Source: Streptomyces sp. NBC_01485 | Lineage (GTDB): Bacteria; Actinomycetota; Actinomycetes; Streptomycetales; Streptomycetaceae | DNA length: 64,000 bases | Assembly: GCF_036227125.1 (NCBI RefSeq) | Contig: NZ_CP109435.1 | Span: 7,564,001 to 7,628,000 of the forward strand | Reading direction: 5' to 3' | Shown here: positions 43,001 to 45,648 of the stretch, one piece after another | How positions within the stretch are numbered: the stretch's first letter is position 1 | Layout: each line of letters starts with the position of its first letter | Notes under the pieces: generated by a model | Seen by the model: only the letters and a program-made list of their open reading frames with translations | Databases searched by the model: none | Told to the model about the DNA's origin: nothing | Position numbers and translations under genes: made by a program

Positions 43001-43217
43001 GCGCCCCTACGTCACCGGGTCCATCGACTCGTACGACATCACCGCCCGCCACGACCGCATGACCCAGCCGGGCTCCCTCGCGCAGCTCGGCCCGCTCCTC
43101 GCCGCCCGCATCACCGAGATCCAGCGGCACCTTCCCGACCGCAACCTGTCCGACCACCACCTGTCCGACCGTCACCCATCCGACAGCCCTCGCACCACGC
43201 AGGAGAACCAGTCGTGA
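19005..43217 (+). CDS. Seven-module nonribosomal peptide synthetase, predicted Ahp-cyclodepsipeptide synthetase
   Basis: One 8,070-residue multienzyme with order C-A-T (five times), C-A-NMT-T, C-A-T-TE. Each module adds one amino acid: A domains adenylate it, T domains carry it on phosphopantetheine at the GGHSLL serine, and C domains (HHxxxDG) form peptide bonds. Specificity residues read by eye are module 2 DFWNVGMVHK (Thr), 3 DFWNVGMVHK (Thr), 4 DVQLAAHVVK (Pro-like), 5 DAWTVAAVCK (Phe), 6 DASTVAAVCK (Tyr, N-methylated) and 7 DAYWWGGTFK (Val). Module 1 is unresolved. There is no epimerase, so an all-L heptapeptide is predicted. The start at 19005 has GGAGG upstream; the frame is open to 18828 but that extension lacks C-domain sequence. 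The stop overlaps the MbtH gene by 4 bases. Thr-Thr-Pro-Phe-MeTyr-Val matches the ring of cyanopeptolin/dolastatin 13-type inhibitors. Confidence 0.93.
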   Translation: MSARDDVALPLTAAQRELWLAEQRTDGVIPTYRIGEYVDLPGPVDTDLFTTALRQVVAENEALHVTFTDGADGDHGNDGGDDGPRQIMGEPGDYSPRHLDLSMRDDPRAAALEWMAADRLRPLDLTRDRLFSQALIKLSDDHHLWYHSYHHLLSDGLGYALIARRVAAVHTALAEGRTPEPTPFPPLRAVVDRDAGYRASDRFTADRAYWAERLAALPEPVRIGRSAGRLTAGPRHTPLPAEPVRHALDTLAARAGVRWSRVLIAATALYVHRRTGAYDVLLGLPVTGRDHGDPVLTATPGVVSNMVPLRLTVRPGMSWSALLGQVDAEVRAAVRHQRYRGEDMHRDLGLPGAPGSAYAAVVNIMSFDSDLRFAGLAATAHSLAEGPATELAVWALDRHDGTGPHLKLQAAADAWDDDERHAHRHGLTSLLESLADTDEEDRPVGRVEVPVPVPVPTSVSVSASDPASPAHLADLFEQQVGRTPDAVAVVASDATLTYAELDARANRLAHLLTAHGTGPERLVALALPRSAELIASVLAVLKTGAAYVPLDPDHPSARLADLLDDTRPTVLVTDGTTRSRLPRLPHDVTADVVVLDAPDTAARLTAAPRTAPHAVRDPRHPAYVIHTSGSTGRPKGVVATHAAVTNLVLHQLGALYPSLGDRMRVALTTSLSFDASWDQLACLFAGHELHVLDRDTWADPQAFVAHLARHRLDFVNATPSYLRVLLDHGLLDGEREDGEGWRPSVIVAGGEAVPESLWRELRAAEGVRVHNFYGPTECTVDAVTASLDTTTRPAIGNPVTGCRAHVLDSALQPVPDGAPGELYIAGTGLARGYLNRPGLTGERFVADPYGPPGTRMYRTGDLVRRTSQGVLEYLGRADDQVKIRGFRVEPAEIEAQLSAHPAVARTSVVARQDGSHQDGDTGTSRLVAYVVAEPGSTPPHPDELRAHLRERLPDHMVPAAFVTLDALPLTPTGKLDRQALPAPAAPDARESRAPRTAREELLCGLFADVLGVPHVGVDDDFFALGGHSLLAMRLLARIRAALDTDLRLGDLFDAPTPASLDTVLDTTNTTGSADGTATTGRTRPALRPYERPDAVPLSSAQRRLWFLQRIEGTGVTYHIPLALRLSGILDQAALVAALRDVVTRHESLRTVFPDERGVPFQRVLDVDRAAPRPTVTPVTEAELPDLLAAAARRPFDLAAEPPVHTELFALAPDEHVLLLVVHHIVGDGWSLSALADDVTRAYAARCRGAEPDWSPLPVQYADYTLWQRDLLGDATDPDSLSARQLTFWAANLADLPERLDLPFDRPRPAATTYRGEQLPLRLDADLHRRLRELAGAHGATLFMVLQAGLAALLGKLGAGTDIPLGAPVAGRTDEAADDMVGFFVNTLVLRTDLSGDPTFTELLDRVRRNALAAYAHQDLPFEHLVEELNPTRSLAHHPLFQTMLALQNAPLGEFDLPGLHVRTSLVSTRTAKCDLTFNLAERTHPDGTPAGLVGTVEYSTDLFDRETVETMAGRWTHLLNTLVAQPALRLSRFDVLTEAERELLLPAPSSIAEAPSVVDGDLVGLFEGRVRETPDAVAVVASGEVALSYGELNRRANRVAHALIGRGVGVEDVVALALPRSVELVVAVLGVLKAGAAYLPLDPDYPSARRELMLEDARPVLVLDDLGGVEAEGLPDTDPMVPLDPQHPAYVIYTSGSTGRPKGVVVPHGNVVRLFAATREWFGFGADDVWTLFHSYAFDFSVWELWGPLLHGGRLVVVPFEMSRSPEAFLRLLAQERVTVLNQTPSAFYQLMQADRENPGTQLALRTVVFGGEALEPARLFDWYARHADDAPVLVNMYGITETTVHVTHTALTRDSAVVGTASVIGAAIPDLRVHVLDDHLRPVPPGVAGELYVAGAGLARGYQNRPGLTGERFVADPYGPPGTRMYRSGDVVRRNARGVLEFVGRADDQVKVRGFRIELGEIEAALAAHAEVGDVTVVARQDRADDTRLVAYVVPAPGGTAHPATLREHLRERLPEYMVPAAFVTLEALPLTVNGKLDRRALPEPQVGGGLGAGRAPRTPQEQILCELFAEILGVAEAGVDDGFFDLGGHSLLATRLVARVRATLGVELELRTLFEAPTPAGLAASLAGAGQARLALTPYEERPELVPLSFAQRRLWFLHQLEGASANYNIPLAWRLTGPLDRPALTQALADVLGRHESLRTLYPQIDGTPYQRILTGSAAEALLRLTARETTEADLDAVLAEALRRPFDLAVDLSLYAELFALGPDEHVLLLVIHHIAGDGWSLGPLAHNLADAYAARCRGAEPDWSPLPVQYADYTLWQHQLLGDATDPGSLFARQAAHWTSTLQGLPEQIQLPTDRPRPAVASHEGGFVRVRLDAELHANLRELARDQGTSLFMVLQAGLAALLNKLGAGDDIPVGSLIAGRTDQALDDLIGYFVNTLVFRSDTSGDPTFTELLDRVRDVALAAYAHQDLPFEYLVEALNPVRSLAHHPLFQVMLVLQNAPGVDFAPPGLSTSSVQLTTTTSKLDLIFSMSERHTDDGAPQGIDGFVEYAGDLYDADTIQAMCDRWVRLLRAAVAEPGCRLSRFDVLTEEERRLSLPSAEPFVAEDSLVGLFEGRVRETPDAVAVTASGEVALSYGELNRRANRVAHALIGRGVGVEDVVALALPRSVELVVGVLGVLKAGAAYLPVDPDYPAARRELMLEDARPVLVVDDLAAVESEGLPDTDPVVPLDPQHPAYVIYTSGSTGRPKGVVVPHGNVVRLFAATREWFGFGADDVWTLFHSYAFDFSVWELWGPLLHGGRLVVVPFETSRSPEAFLRLLAQERVTVLNQTPSAFYQLMRADREHPGTQLALRTVVFGGEALEPARLSDWYARHADDAPVLVNMYGITETTVHVTHTALDARSIGDSSSVIGSRIPDLRTYVLDRWLRPVPAGVVGELYVAGAGLARGYLNRPALTAERFVADPYGPAGARMYRTGDLVRVRADGTLEYAGRADDQVKVRGFRIELGEIKAVLASHRGVGDVAVVARQDRADDTRLVAYVVPTGAGEVEPDVLRGYLRDRLPEFMVPATFVALEALPLTVNGKLDRKGLPEPEFTPDAAGRVPRTPQEQVLAELFAEVLGVERVGVDDDFFGLGGHSLLATRLVARVRAALGAELELRALFETPTVAGLAEGLSSAGEARPALVPAPRPERMPLSSAQHRLWFLHQLDGNSAAYHIPLAWRLNGPLDREALGRALADVVARHEILRTLYPTSADGVPYQLVLDAEQARPDLPLTEVDATDATDEGDLLALLDRAVGRTFDLAAEPPLRAGLFTTGADRHVLLVVVHHIAGDGWSLGPLSKDLATAYAARSAGREPKWAPLPVQYADYTLWQRALLGEPADTGSLFALQAAHWTSTLNALPEQIQLPTDRPRPATPSFQGRQLPVTLDAELHAGLLGLARQHGASLFMVLQAALAALLKKLGAGDDIPVGSLIAGRTDEALDDLVGFFVNTLVLRTDTSGDPTFSELLGRVRESALGAYAHQELPFDHLVEALNPARSLSRQPLFQVLLALQNVPRGAFDLPGLHAEILPVHHATAMFDLSFHLLERGTGDAAGLHGYVEYATDLFDDATVERLLARWTRLLHEAVAHPDRPIGRFDVLLDDEHDRLLGTTPSYGPAVTDVSLPELFQARVRATPDAPAVVLEDTVVTYAQLNARANRLAHALIGRGAGPETVVALVLPRSAELVVAILAVLKTGAAYLPVDPEYPAARRAFMLDDARPILVLDDPAAVDAGAAHPDTDPDTDPDVAIDGRHPAYVIYTSGSTGRPKAVVMPSAALANLLHWHHRGVGGGPGTRTAQFTAVSFDVSVQETLSALLYGKTLVIPTEEQRRSAELLAGWLETHRVEELFAPALVLEALAEAAEEHGRDLPHLRTIAQAGEAMRLGDALRRFHARRPDRRLHNHYGPAETHVVTAYTLPADLGDCPLPVPIGRPVDHTRAYVLDAALRPVPTGVPGELYLAGACLARGYQNRPALTAERFVADPYGPAGARMYRTGDLARWRTDGELEFLGRADHQVKVRGFRVEPGEVEAALTAHPTLARAVVVPREDRLVAYVVPAAGASVVPVVLLDHLRDRLPDYMVPSHVVALDAIPLTPNGKLDRAALPDPAPDTRGSRAPHTPQEQILCDLFTEVLGLDRAGLDDDFFDRGGHSLLATRLVSRVRATLGVELPLRHLFEAPTPAGLAARLDEAAVARPALTPAARTEHPLQLPLPLSFAQRRLWFLHRLEGANAGYHMPLALRLRGPLDRAALTEALTDVVGRHETLRTVFPHTDGVPHQRILPAAEARIPLTVTDADETDLPVLLTAAACHDFDLAAELPLRAHLFTLAADEHVLLLALHHIAADGWSLRPLSTDLATAYAARRAGQQPNWAPLPVQYADYTLWQRDLLGDESDADSTYARQLAHWTHTLAGLPDLLHLPTDRPRPADSTHRGGLLTTSVDAGLHGELAALARRTGASLFMVLQAGLAALYTRLGAGTDIPVGSPFAGRTDQALDDLVGFFVNTLVLRTDTSGDPTFTELLGRVRESALAAYAHQDVPFEHLVEALNPARSLSHHPLFQTLLAVQNTPDGDFALDGLETSPQPVRTGTARLDLAFALTERRRPDGTPDGLDTIVEYSADLFDEDTVRTLFDRWVRLLTAAVTAPDRPIGRLDILDADERTALLHANDNDNGQDHGHDAIDVPETTFPELFRQQAARRPDAVAVVSGGTELAYAELDARANQFAHALVSSGVGAEDVVALVLPRSVELVVAVLGTMKAGAAYLPVDPGYPEARIAHMLEDAQPALVVRDLDFADGFPESDPGVRVDVRNPAYVIYTSGSTGRPKGVVVTHGGVPSLVAAQVARLGLDDSSRVLQLSSPSFDASFWDLCAALLTGACLVLAPADAPLTGLTSDISHVTLPPSALAAVEELPVSTLVVAGEACAPELVARWASGRRMINAYGPTETTVCATMSGPLAATGGVPSIGRAIVNARVYVLDSGLQLVPPGVAGELYVSGAGLARGYLRQPGLTAGRFVADPFGETPGGRMYRTGDVVRWRADGELEFVGRADEQVKVRGFRVEPGEIETVLAAHPAVAHAVVAVRQERLVGYVVAERDAEPQPAVLLGFLRDRLPEHLVPSAVVLLDALPLTPNGKLDKAALPTPDFAPETAGRAPRTPREQLLAGLFAEVLGVERVGLDDSFFDLGGHSLLATRFVSRVRAVLGAELALRTLFETPTVSGLAAALDGADRARPALTAADRPERTPLSFAQRRLWFLQQMDGPGTSYNIPLALRLSGRLDERALAEALADVVARHETLRTVFPEAHGAPYQNVLDPDTARPRLCATHTDESRLAQALAEAARHPFDLSAEVPLRAHLFTLSDEEHVLLLVMHHIAGDGWSTGPLSRDLAEAYAARSAGHKPEWAPLPAQYADYTLWQRELLGDPTAPDSVFAAQLAYWKERLADLPDQLQLPADRSRPAVATYRGEYLLVELDAELHAGLARLARGSGASLFMVLRAALAALFTRLGAGTDIPVGSPIAGRTDQALDDLVGFFVNSLVLRTDTSGDPSFEELVRRVRENALGAYAHQDLPFENLVEELNPARSLSHHPLFQVMFALQNAPMGEFDLPGLRVAPVTVPTGTAKFDLGFNLYERHAGDGSPAGIAGAVEYATDLYDRATVADLVDRWTRLLHAVVADPARPVARIDLLSADERHRLLHDANAANVANDTAVPVDPVPLPTAFARQVRATPDAVALVSDDGTELTYAELDARANQFAHAVVSSGVGAEDVVALVLPRSVDLVVAILGTMKAGAAYLPVDPGYPEARIAFMLDDAQPALVVLDLDFVGGFPESDPGVPVDVRHPAYVSYTSGSTGRPKGVVVSHAGIAHLVAAQVERFAIDATSRVLQFASPSFDASVSELYTALLTGATLVLPPPNNPLAGLTSDITHVTLPPSVLAAVGVGELSVSTLVVAGEACAPELVARWASGRRMINAYGPTETTVCATMSAPLTVSGGVPSIGRAIVNARVYVLDSGLQLVPPGVAGELYVSGAGLARGYLRQPGLTAGRFVADPFGEIPGGRMYRTGDVVRWRADGELEFVGRADEQVKVRGFRVEPAEIETVLAAHPGVGRAVVAVRDERLVGYVVPAADTAADTTVTSRPERDRGREQDHIAGWREIYDALPVRAAQAALGENFTGWNSSYDGRPIPEAEMREWRDATVDRIRALKPRRVLEVGVGTGLLLARVAPDCEAYWATDFSATAVDALAEQVGRDPALAERVVLRTQPAHDVAELPGGFDTIILNSVVQYFPSAEYLLDVVRKLTSLLAPGGAFFIGDVRNLRSQRALATAVQLHRGNDTYPDPDTDTAPDPMEVRRGVERALRTEEELLVDPDFFAALRGQVDAVGAVAVEVKRGRHHNELTRHRYDVTLHIRPAGQWNGFTEVAWGRAVGTPDDVRDLVAAEDPPVLRITGVPNARVSGEVAADRAVHGDDSGTKSGADPGVDPGIDPEVWHALGASTGRRAHVTWSPDAPDLLDVVLVDPARADDPDAPVEAYWPARHTGTFTNTPAADRTSGSLVRDLRDFVRVRLPEHLVPSLFVVLDELPLTANGKLDRAALPAPADAASRGSREPRTPQEELLVHLFAEVLGVGRVGVDDSFFDLGGHSLLATRLVSRVRAALGAELDVRALFEAPTPALLAVRLDEAGEARTPLTARVERPERVPLSYAQQRLWFLHRMEGPSAATYVMPLALRLTGPLDRMALRLALGDVVARHESLRTVFPEADGVPHQLVLDVRPELPVTETDEARLPELLAGAARRGFDLAVEPPLRAELFALTPDDHILLIAVHHIAGDGWSMGPLSRDLATAYAARCEGEEPNWASLPVQYADYALWQRELLGEASDTDSRLAAQLAYWTRTLVELPAQITLPADRPRPAVASQRGSTLPIHLDAQLHRALRDFAAERGASMFMALQAGLAALLSRLGAGTDIPVGSPVAGRTDQALDDLVGFFVNTLVLRTDTSGDPTFAELLGRVRESALAAYAHQDVPFEHLVEVLNPARSLSHHPLFQVMLALQNAPGGGPGGGFGLAGLTTVPVAVPTGTARCDLTLSLAERYADDGTPEGLTGAVEYATDLFDAPTVATLVARWIRLLEAVVARPGEPIGGIDLLADDERHLLLIGHNDTGAVLPAAARRSLPELFAERVRATPDAVAVASGDDTLTYAQLDARANRLAHALAGQGVRAETPVAVLMERSADLVVAILGVVKAGGGYVPLDPGFPPARIDLVVRETGAALVLTEDVLTALLAAELRTDAPQVDCRPDQLAYVMYTSGSTGRPKGIAVTHADVAGLALAPCWGTHDAHDARDAHERVLLHAPAAFDASTYELWVPLLGGGRVVVAPQGRLDVRELCAAIAEQGVTGLWLTAGLFRVVAEEEPAGLAGVREVWTGGDVVSATAVARVMDACPGLRVVNGYGPTETTTFAAHHRMDTPPDPARSVPLGRPMAGMRLYVLDDRLRPAPAGVVGELYIAGTGVARGYAGRPAATAERFTADPYGPPGARMYRSGDLARWLDDGTLEFAGRADDQVKLRGFRVEPGEVEAALARCPGVAQAAVVAREDRPGDQRLVAYVVPAANTGTGTNTPTGTDHFDPLAVAELLRRDLPAHLCPAAFVTLDALPLTANGKLDRAALPAPEYGPGSDGTGRGPRTPHEQVLCDLFAEVLGRDRVGIDDGFFDLGGHSLLAARLVARIRDTLGAELGLRTLFQTPTVAGLAERLALRDTDDSLDVLLPLRPEGSGTPLFCVHPGGGISWCYSGLLNHLAPEHPVYAIQARSLGRDEPRPTSYEEMAADYAEQIRKVQPDGPYLLLGWSAGGLIAHAVATELQRQGQRTALLAILDAYPVADLTFDEPPVPSERDVLVGMLDCDPAEAGPEPLTHEQVMEVLRRRGSALAGLTERHIEAVVAIMINNASLALTFRPALFQGDMLLFNSTIDREQDSPGADVWRPYVTGSIDSYDITARHDRMTQPGSLAQLGPLLAARITEIQRHLPDRNLSDHHLSDRHPSDSPRTTQENQS
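19026..22200 (+). other. NRPS module 1: starter C - A (unassigned) - T
   Basis: The first C domain (residues about 8-460) carries HHLLSDG in SYHHLLSDGLGY, reminiscent of the EntF first C domain and of lipo-initiation C domains. An N-terminal acyl or aryl cap is therefore expected. The A domain (about 476-975) has an A4 region FDASWDQLACLFAGHEL that is one residue shorter than PheA, so position 239 is ambiguous. The other code positions read D, A, N, I, A, F, V, D. Asp at the last variable position suggests a polar residue such as Gln, Glu, Ser or Orn. The T domain serine is in FALGGHSLLAMRL. Confidence 0.75.
22260..25380 (+). other. NRPS module 2: C - A(Thr) - T
   Basis: The C domain has HHIVGDG. 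The A domain code DFWNVGMVHK is the Thr type. In the predicted product this Thr provides the side-chain hydroxyl that is esterified by the C-terminal Val. The A domain core is almost identical in DNA to that of module 3. Confidence 0.85.
23691..24560 (+). repeat. Direct repeat copy 1 (module 2 A domain)
   Basis: This stretch is nearly identical in DNA to 26841-27710, offset exactly 3,150 bp. In the best-conserved core (about 24060-24383) I see only one mismatch. It is richer in G-ending and TTG/TAT codons than flanking NRPS sequence. Confidence 0.9.
25420..28535 (+). other. NRPS module 3: C - A(Thr) - T
   Basis: The C domain has HHIAGDG. The A domain code DFWNVGMVHK again indicates Thr. In dolastatin 13/lyngbyastatin-type compounds the equivalent residue is 2-amino-2-butenoic acid, i.e. 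dehydrated Thr. Whether dehydration happens here cannot be read from sequence. Confidence 0.85.
26841..27710 (+). repeat. Direct repeat copy 2 (module 3 A domain)
   Basis: Partner of 23691-24560. The identity covers A1 through A5 core motifs, including all Thr code residues, and fades downstream where the two A domains diverge normally. Confidence 0.9.
28560..31690 (+). other. NRPS module 4: C - A(Pro-like) - T
   Basis: The C domain has HHIAGDG. The A domain code reads DVQLAAHVVK, one position from the Pro code DVQLIAHVVK; pipecolate-type substrates are an alternative. The carrier motif reads FDRGGHSLL instead of the usual LGGHSLL, with the serine intact. Pro at this place is the expected precursor of the Ahp unit. 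Confidence 0.78.
31730..34785 (+). other. NRPS module 5: C - A(Phe) - T
   Basis: The C domain has HHIAADG. The A domain code DAWTVAAVCK is the Phe type. From A5 onward the A domain is near-identical in DNA to module 6. Confidence 0.85.
33841..34310 (+). repeat. Direct repeat copy 1 (module 5 A domain)
   Basis: Near-identical in DNA to 36922-37391 (offset 3,081 bp). It spans A5 to A8 motifs (STLVVAGEACAPEL through QVKVRGFRVEP). Codon choice is G/T-rich compared with both flanks. Confidence 0.88.
34800..39135 (+). other. NRPS module 6: C - A(Tyr) - N-methyltransferase - T
   Basis: The C domain has HHIAGDG. The A domain code DASTVAAVCK is the Tyr type. A class I SAM-dependent N-methyltransferase is inserted between the A8 and A10 regions at about 37525-38310 (residues about 6174-6436), with SAM motif VLEVGVGTG and the downstream IILNSVVQYFPS. 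The A10 lysine motif, LTANGKLDRAALP, resumes after it. The product is N-methyl-Tyr, present in most Ahp-cyclodepsipeptides. Confidence 0.87.
36922..37391 (+). repeat. Direct repeat copy 2 (module 6 A domain)
   Basis: Partner of 33841-34310. The copy ends just before the N-methyltransferase insertion, so the shared patch does not include that domain. Confidence 0.88.
39150..43140 (+). other. NRPS module 7: C - A(Val) - T - thioesterase
   Basis: The C domain has HHIAGDG. The A domain code DAYWWGGTFK is the Val type. The thioesterase (about 42340-43140) has the nucleophile in LLGWSAGGLIAHAVA, Asp in LAILDAYPV and a candidate catalytic His in ITARHDRM. It is expected to release the chain by macrolactonisation. 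A Ser/Asp/His-rich tail of about 25 residues follows. Confidence 0.85.
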
Positions 43218-43441
43218 ACAACCCCTTCGAGGACCAGGACGCCACCTACCTCGTGCTCGTCAACGACGAGGCGCAGTACTCCCTTTGGCCCGCCTTCGCC
43301 GACGTCCCCGACGGCTGGACCGTCGCCCACCCCGAGGACACCCGCGCGGCCTGCCTGGAGTACGTCGAGGCCACCTGGACCGACATGCGGCCCAAGAGCC
43401 TCGTCGAGGCGATGGCGGCGGGGACGGACACCACGTCATGA
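43214..43441 (+). CDS. MbtH-like protein
   Basis: A 75-residue MbtH-family chaperone that binds A domains and is often needed for their solubility and activity. Family signatures are NPFEDQDATYLVLVNDEAQY near the N-terminus, SLWPAFADVPDGW with the conserved Trp residues, and CLEYVEATWTDMRPKSL near the C-terminus. It starts with GTG overlapping the NRPS stop by 4 bases (GTGA) and has AGGAG upstream within the NRPS 3' end, so it is translationally coupled. Its stop overlaps the next P450 start in the same way. It almost certainly serves this NRPS, which contains Tyr-type and Thr-type A domains that frequently require MbtH partners. Confidence 0.96.
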   Translation: MNNPFEDQDATYLVLVNDEAQYSLWPAFADVPDGWTVAHPEDTRAACLEYVEATWTDMRPKSLVEAMAAGTDTTS

Positions 43442-44676
43442 GCGCCGTCACCACCGGCGTGGCGGACTTCGCGGCGGCTCTGCAGTCGGACGCGTTCCGC
43501 CGCGACCCCTATCCGACCTACGCCCGGATGCGCGCCGAGTGCCCGGTGTACCCGGCGCCGCAGGGCGTCTGGTACGTCACCCGGCACGCCGACGTCGAAC
43601 AGGCCCTCGGCGACCTGCGGTTGTCGAACGACCGTGAGCGGATGACCGGGGCGCTGGTCGCCCGGGACGGCCGGATGCGCGACCTGAGCCGCCTCACCGC
43701 CCGGCTCGGGCGGGTCATGAGCAACACCGACCCGCCGGACCACGCGCGGCTGCGGGGGCTCGTCAACAAGGCGTTCACCGCCCGCCGGGTCGAGCAGTTG
43801 CGGGAGAGGGTCCAGGCGGTCGTGGACCGGCTCGTCGACGACGCCGTCGCCGTGGGGCCGCCGACCGACGTGCTCACCGCCGTGGCCTCGCCGCTGCCGC
43901 ACACCGTGGTCTGCGAACTGTTCGGGATCCCCGAGGCCGACCGGGACCGCGTCAAGGAGTGGTTCCGCGGGCTCGGCCGGATCCACGAGGACATCGAGCG
44001 CGCCGAGAAGGTCGTCGACGAGTTCGAGGCGTACCTGACCGCGCTCGCCGCGCAGCGGCGCGCCGAACCAGGCGACGACCTGATCAGCGCCCTGGTCACC
44101 GCGCAGGCCCGCGGCGACCGGCTCACCGACCACGAGCTGCTGTCGACGTGCTTCCTGCTGATCACCGCGGGCGACGAGACGACGACGAACCTCATCGGCA
44201 ACGGCGTCCTCGCCCTGCTCCGCAACCCGGACCAACTGGCCCGGCTGCGCGCCGAACCGGCGCTGATCCGCACGGCCGTCGACGAGATCGTCCGCTACGA
44301 CAGTCCCAGCCAGGCGATCGTCCGGGTGGCCGCCGAGGACGTGCCGCTGGGCGGGCGCACCCTGCCCGCCGGCGACCTCGTGTATCTCTTCCTCTCCTCG
44401 GCGGGCCGCGACCCCGACCGGCACGAGGAGCCCGACCGGCTCGACCTGACCCGTCCCGCCCACCGCCATCTCGGCTTCGGCCACGGGCCGCACTTCTGCC
44501 TCGGCGCGCCCCTGGCCCGCCTGGAGACCGAGCTCGCCATCGGCACCCTCGTCCGCCGGCTGCCCGACCTGCGGCCGGCCGTCGAACCCGGGGAACTCCA
44601 GTGGCGCCCCAACCCGCTGCAACGCCGGCTGACGGCGCTGCCGGTCACGTACACCACCGTCCGAGAGAGGAAGTGA
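43438..44676 (+). CDS. Cytochrome P450 (first of two in the cluster)
   Basis: A 412-residue soluble bacterial P450. The I-helix oxygen-activation motif is canonical (LLITAGDETTTN near residue 240). The K-helix ExxR is in VDEIVRYDSPSQ. The heme loop is FGHGPHFCLGAPLAR with the Cys ligand near residue 352. It starts at an ATG overlapping the MbtH stop by 4 bases. In the predicted pathway it is one of two candidates for oxidising the prolyl residue to the glutamate-semialdehyde level that cyclises to Ahp. Other oxidations of the peptide are possible. The enzyme family is certain; the reaction is inferred. Confidence 0.93.
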   Translation: MSAVTTGVADFAAALQSDAFRRDPYPTYARMRAECPVYPAPQGVWYVTRHADVEQALGDLRLSNDRERMTGALVARDGRMRDLSRLTARLGRVMSNTDPPDHARLRGLVNKAFTARRVEQLRERVQAVVDRLVDDAVAVGPPTDVLTAVASPLPHTVVCELFGIPEADRDRVKEWFRGLGRIHEDIERAEKVVDEFEAYLTALAAQRRAEPGDDLISALVTAQARGDRLTDHELLSTCFLLITAGDETTTNLIGNGVLALLRNPDQLARLRAEPALIRTAVDEIVRYDSPSQAIVRVAAEDVPLGGRTLPAGDLVYLFLSSAGRDPDRHEEPDRLDLTRPAHRHLGFGHGPHFCLGAPLARLETELAIGTLVRRLPDLRPAVEPGELQWRPNPLQRRLTALPVTYTTVRERK

Positions 44677-44681
44677 CCCGT

Positions 44682-45452
44682 ATGGTCCGCGAGTTCAGGG
44701 TGCGCCGTGAGCAGGTGCTGCCCGCGACACCCGAGCAGGTGTGGCACGCGGTCGCGACCGGCGAGGGCAACCTCGGCTGGCTGTACCCGATGGACATCGA
44801 GCCGCGTGTCGGCGGCGCGGTGTCGCGGGGCCAGGCCACCGTCGTCGAGTGGGAGCCGCCCTCCAGGTTCGCCTGCCGGAGCGCCGACCAGGGCGGCTTC
44901 AGCAACACCCTCGACTACACCGTCGCAGCGCACGGCGACGGATCCGCCCGGCTGTCGATGGGCGTCCACTGGGTCCACACGGGCGTCATCGACGACGGCT
45001 GGGAGACCCGGGCCGACGCCGCCGAGAAGCACATCGACTTCTATCAGCACAGCCTCGCCGAGTACCTGCGGCACTTCGCCGGCCGCCGCGCCGTCTACGT
45101 CAAGGCCACCCGCCCCGATCCGGCGGTCTCCGGCAGCCTCACCGCCGTCCGCGACCGGCTCGGGCTGCCCGGGGCGGCCGGCGCGGGCGACACCGTGAAG
45201 GTGACCCTGCCGGACCGGCCCGGCGCCCCCGTCGAAGCGGTCGTCGACTTCCTCGACGCCGACTTCCTCGGCCTGCGCACCGCCGACGCCCTGTACCGCT
45301 TCTACGACGGCAGCGCCTGGAACTGGCCGGTGTGGCTCGGCCACCACCTCTTCGCACCGCGTGCCGACGCGGAGCCGGTGACCGAGCCGGTGACCGAGGC
45401 GGACGACTCCACGCACGCGTGGGACGCATGGCTGGCGGAGGTGGCCCCCTGA
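44682..45452 (+). CDS. SRPBCC/AHSA1-like START-domain protein in the NRPS operon
   Basis: A 256-residue protein with a helix-grip fold. The N-terminal part has RREQVLPATPEQVWHAVATG, GGAVSRGQATVVEWEPPSRF and a long helix AEKHIDFYQHSLAEYLRHFA, typical of AHSA1/START proteins. The C-terminal part (about residues 140-256) has a second small domain with GLRTADALYRFYDGSAWNWP. Such proteins bind hydrophobic small molecules and sometimes act as cyclases, dehydratases or chaperones. It starts 5 bases after the P450 stop and its own stop overlaps the next start. Co-operonic position implies a role in the pathway, perhaps product binding or handling of an intermediate. No specific reaction can be claimed. 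Confidence 0.75.
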   Translation: MVREFRVRREQVLPATPEQVWHAVATGEGNLGWLYPMDIEPRVGGAVSRGQATVVEWEPPSRFACRSADQGGFSNTLDYTVAAHGDGSARLSMGVHWVHTGVIDDGWETRADAAEKHIDFYQHSLAEYLRHFAGRRAVYVKATRPDPAVSGSLTAVRDRLGLPGAAGAGDTVKVTLPDRPGAPVEAVVDFLDADFLGLRTADALYRFYDGSAWNWPVWLGHHLFAPRADAEPVTEPVTEADDSTHAWDAWLAEVAP

Positions 45453-45628
45453 TGGAGACCCCTCTCTACGCGGCCGAACTCGTCGAGGAGGACGGCGTGT
45501 TCAAGCTCGTCGTCACCGATCTGCGCCGGGACACCGTACAGACCGCCCACCTCCCCAAACGGGCCGTGGACAAGCTCCCTTACTTCCTGTCGCTCCTCAA
45601 CTCCCGCCAGTTCAGCGCGTTTCGTTAA
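45452..45628 (+). CDS. 58-residue protein of unknown function in the NRPS operon
   Basis: A small acidic-to-basic protein starting METPLYAAELVEEDGVFKLV and ending SLLNSRQFSAFR. The first half predicts two or three beta strands and the second half a short helix. There is no signal peptide, Cys motif or membrane segment. It is translationally coupled to the START-domain gene (TGATG, 1-base overlap), which supports that it is a real gene. The type II thioesterase follows after 20 bp. I do not recognise a family. It could be a subunit or partner of the START-domain protein or a P450. Confidence 0.72.
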   Translation: METPLYAAELVEEDGVFKLVVTDLRRDTVQTAHLPKRAVDKLPYFLSLLNSRQFSAFR

Positions 45629-45648
45629 CTCAGGAGGACCGTCCGACC

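Noticed and set aside
19005..43217. Possible epimerisation domains between modules.
   Set aside because: Each carrier domain is followed at normal spacing by a single C domain with HHxxxDG. There is no extra 450-residue block before any C domain.
44682..45452. The START-domain protein as a polyketide cyclase.
   Set aside because: There is no polyketide synthase in the cluster; only the fold can be supported.
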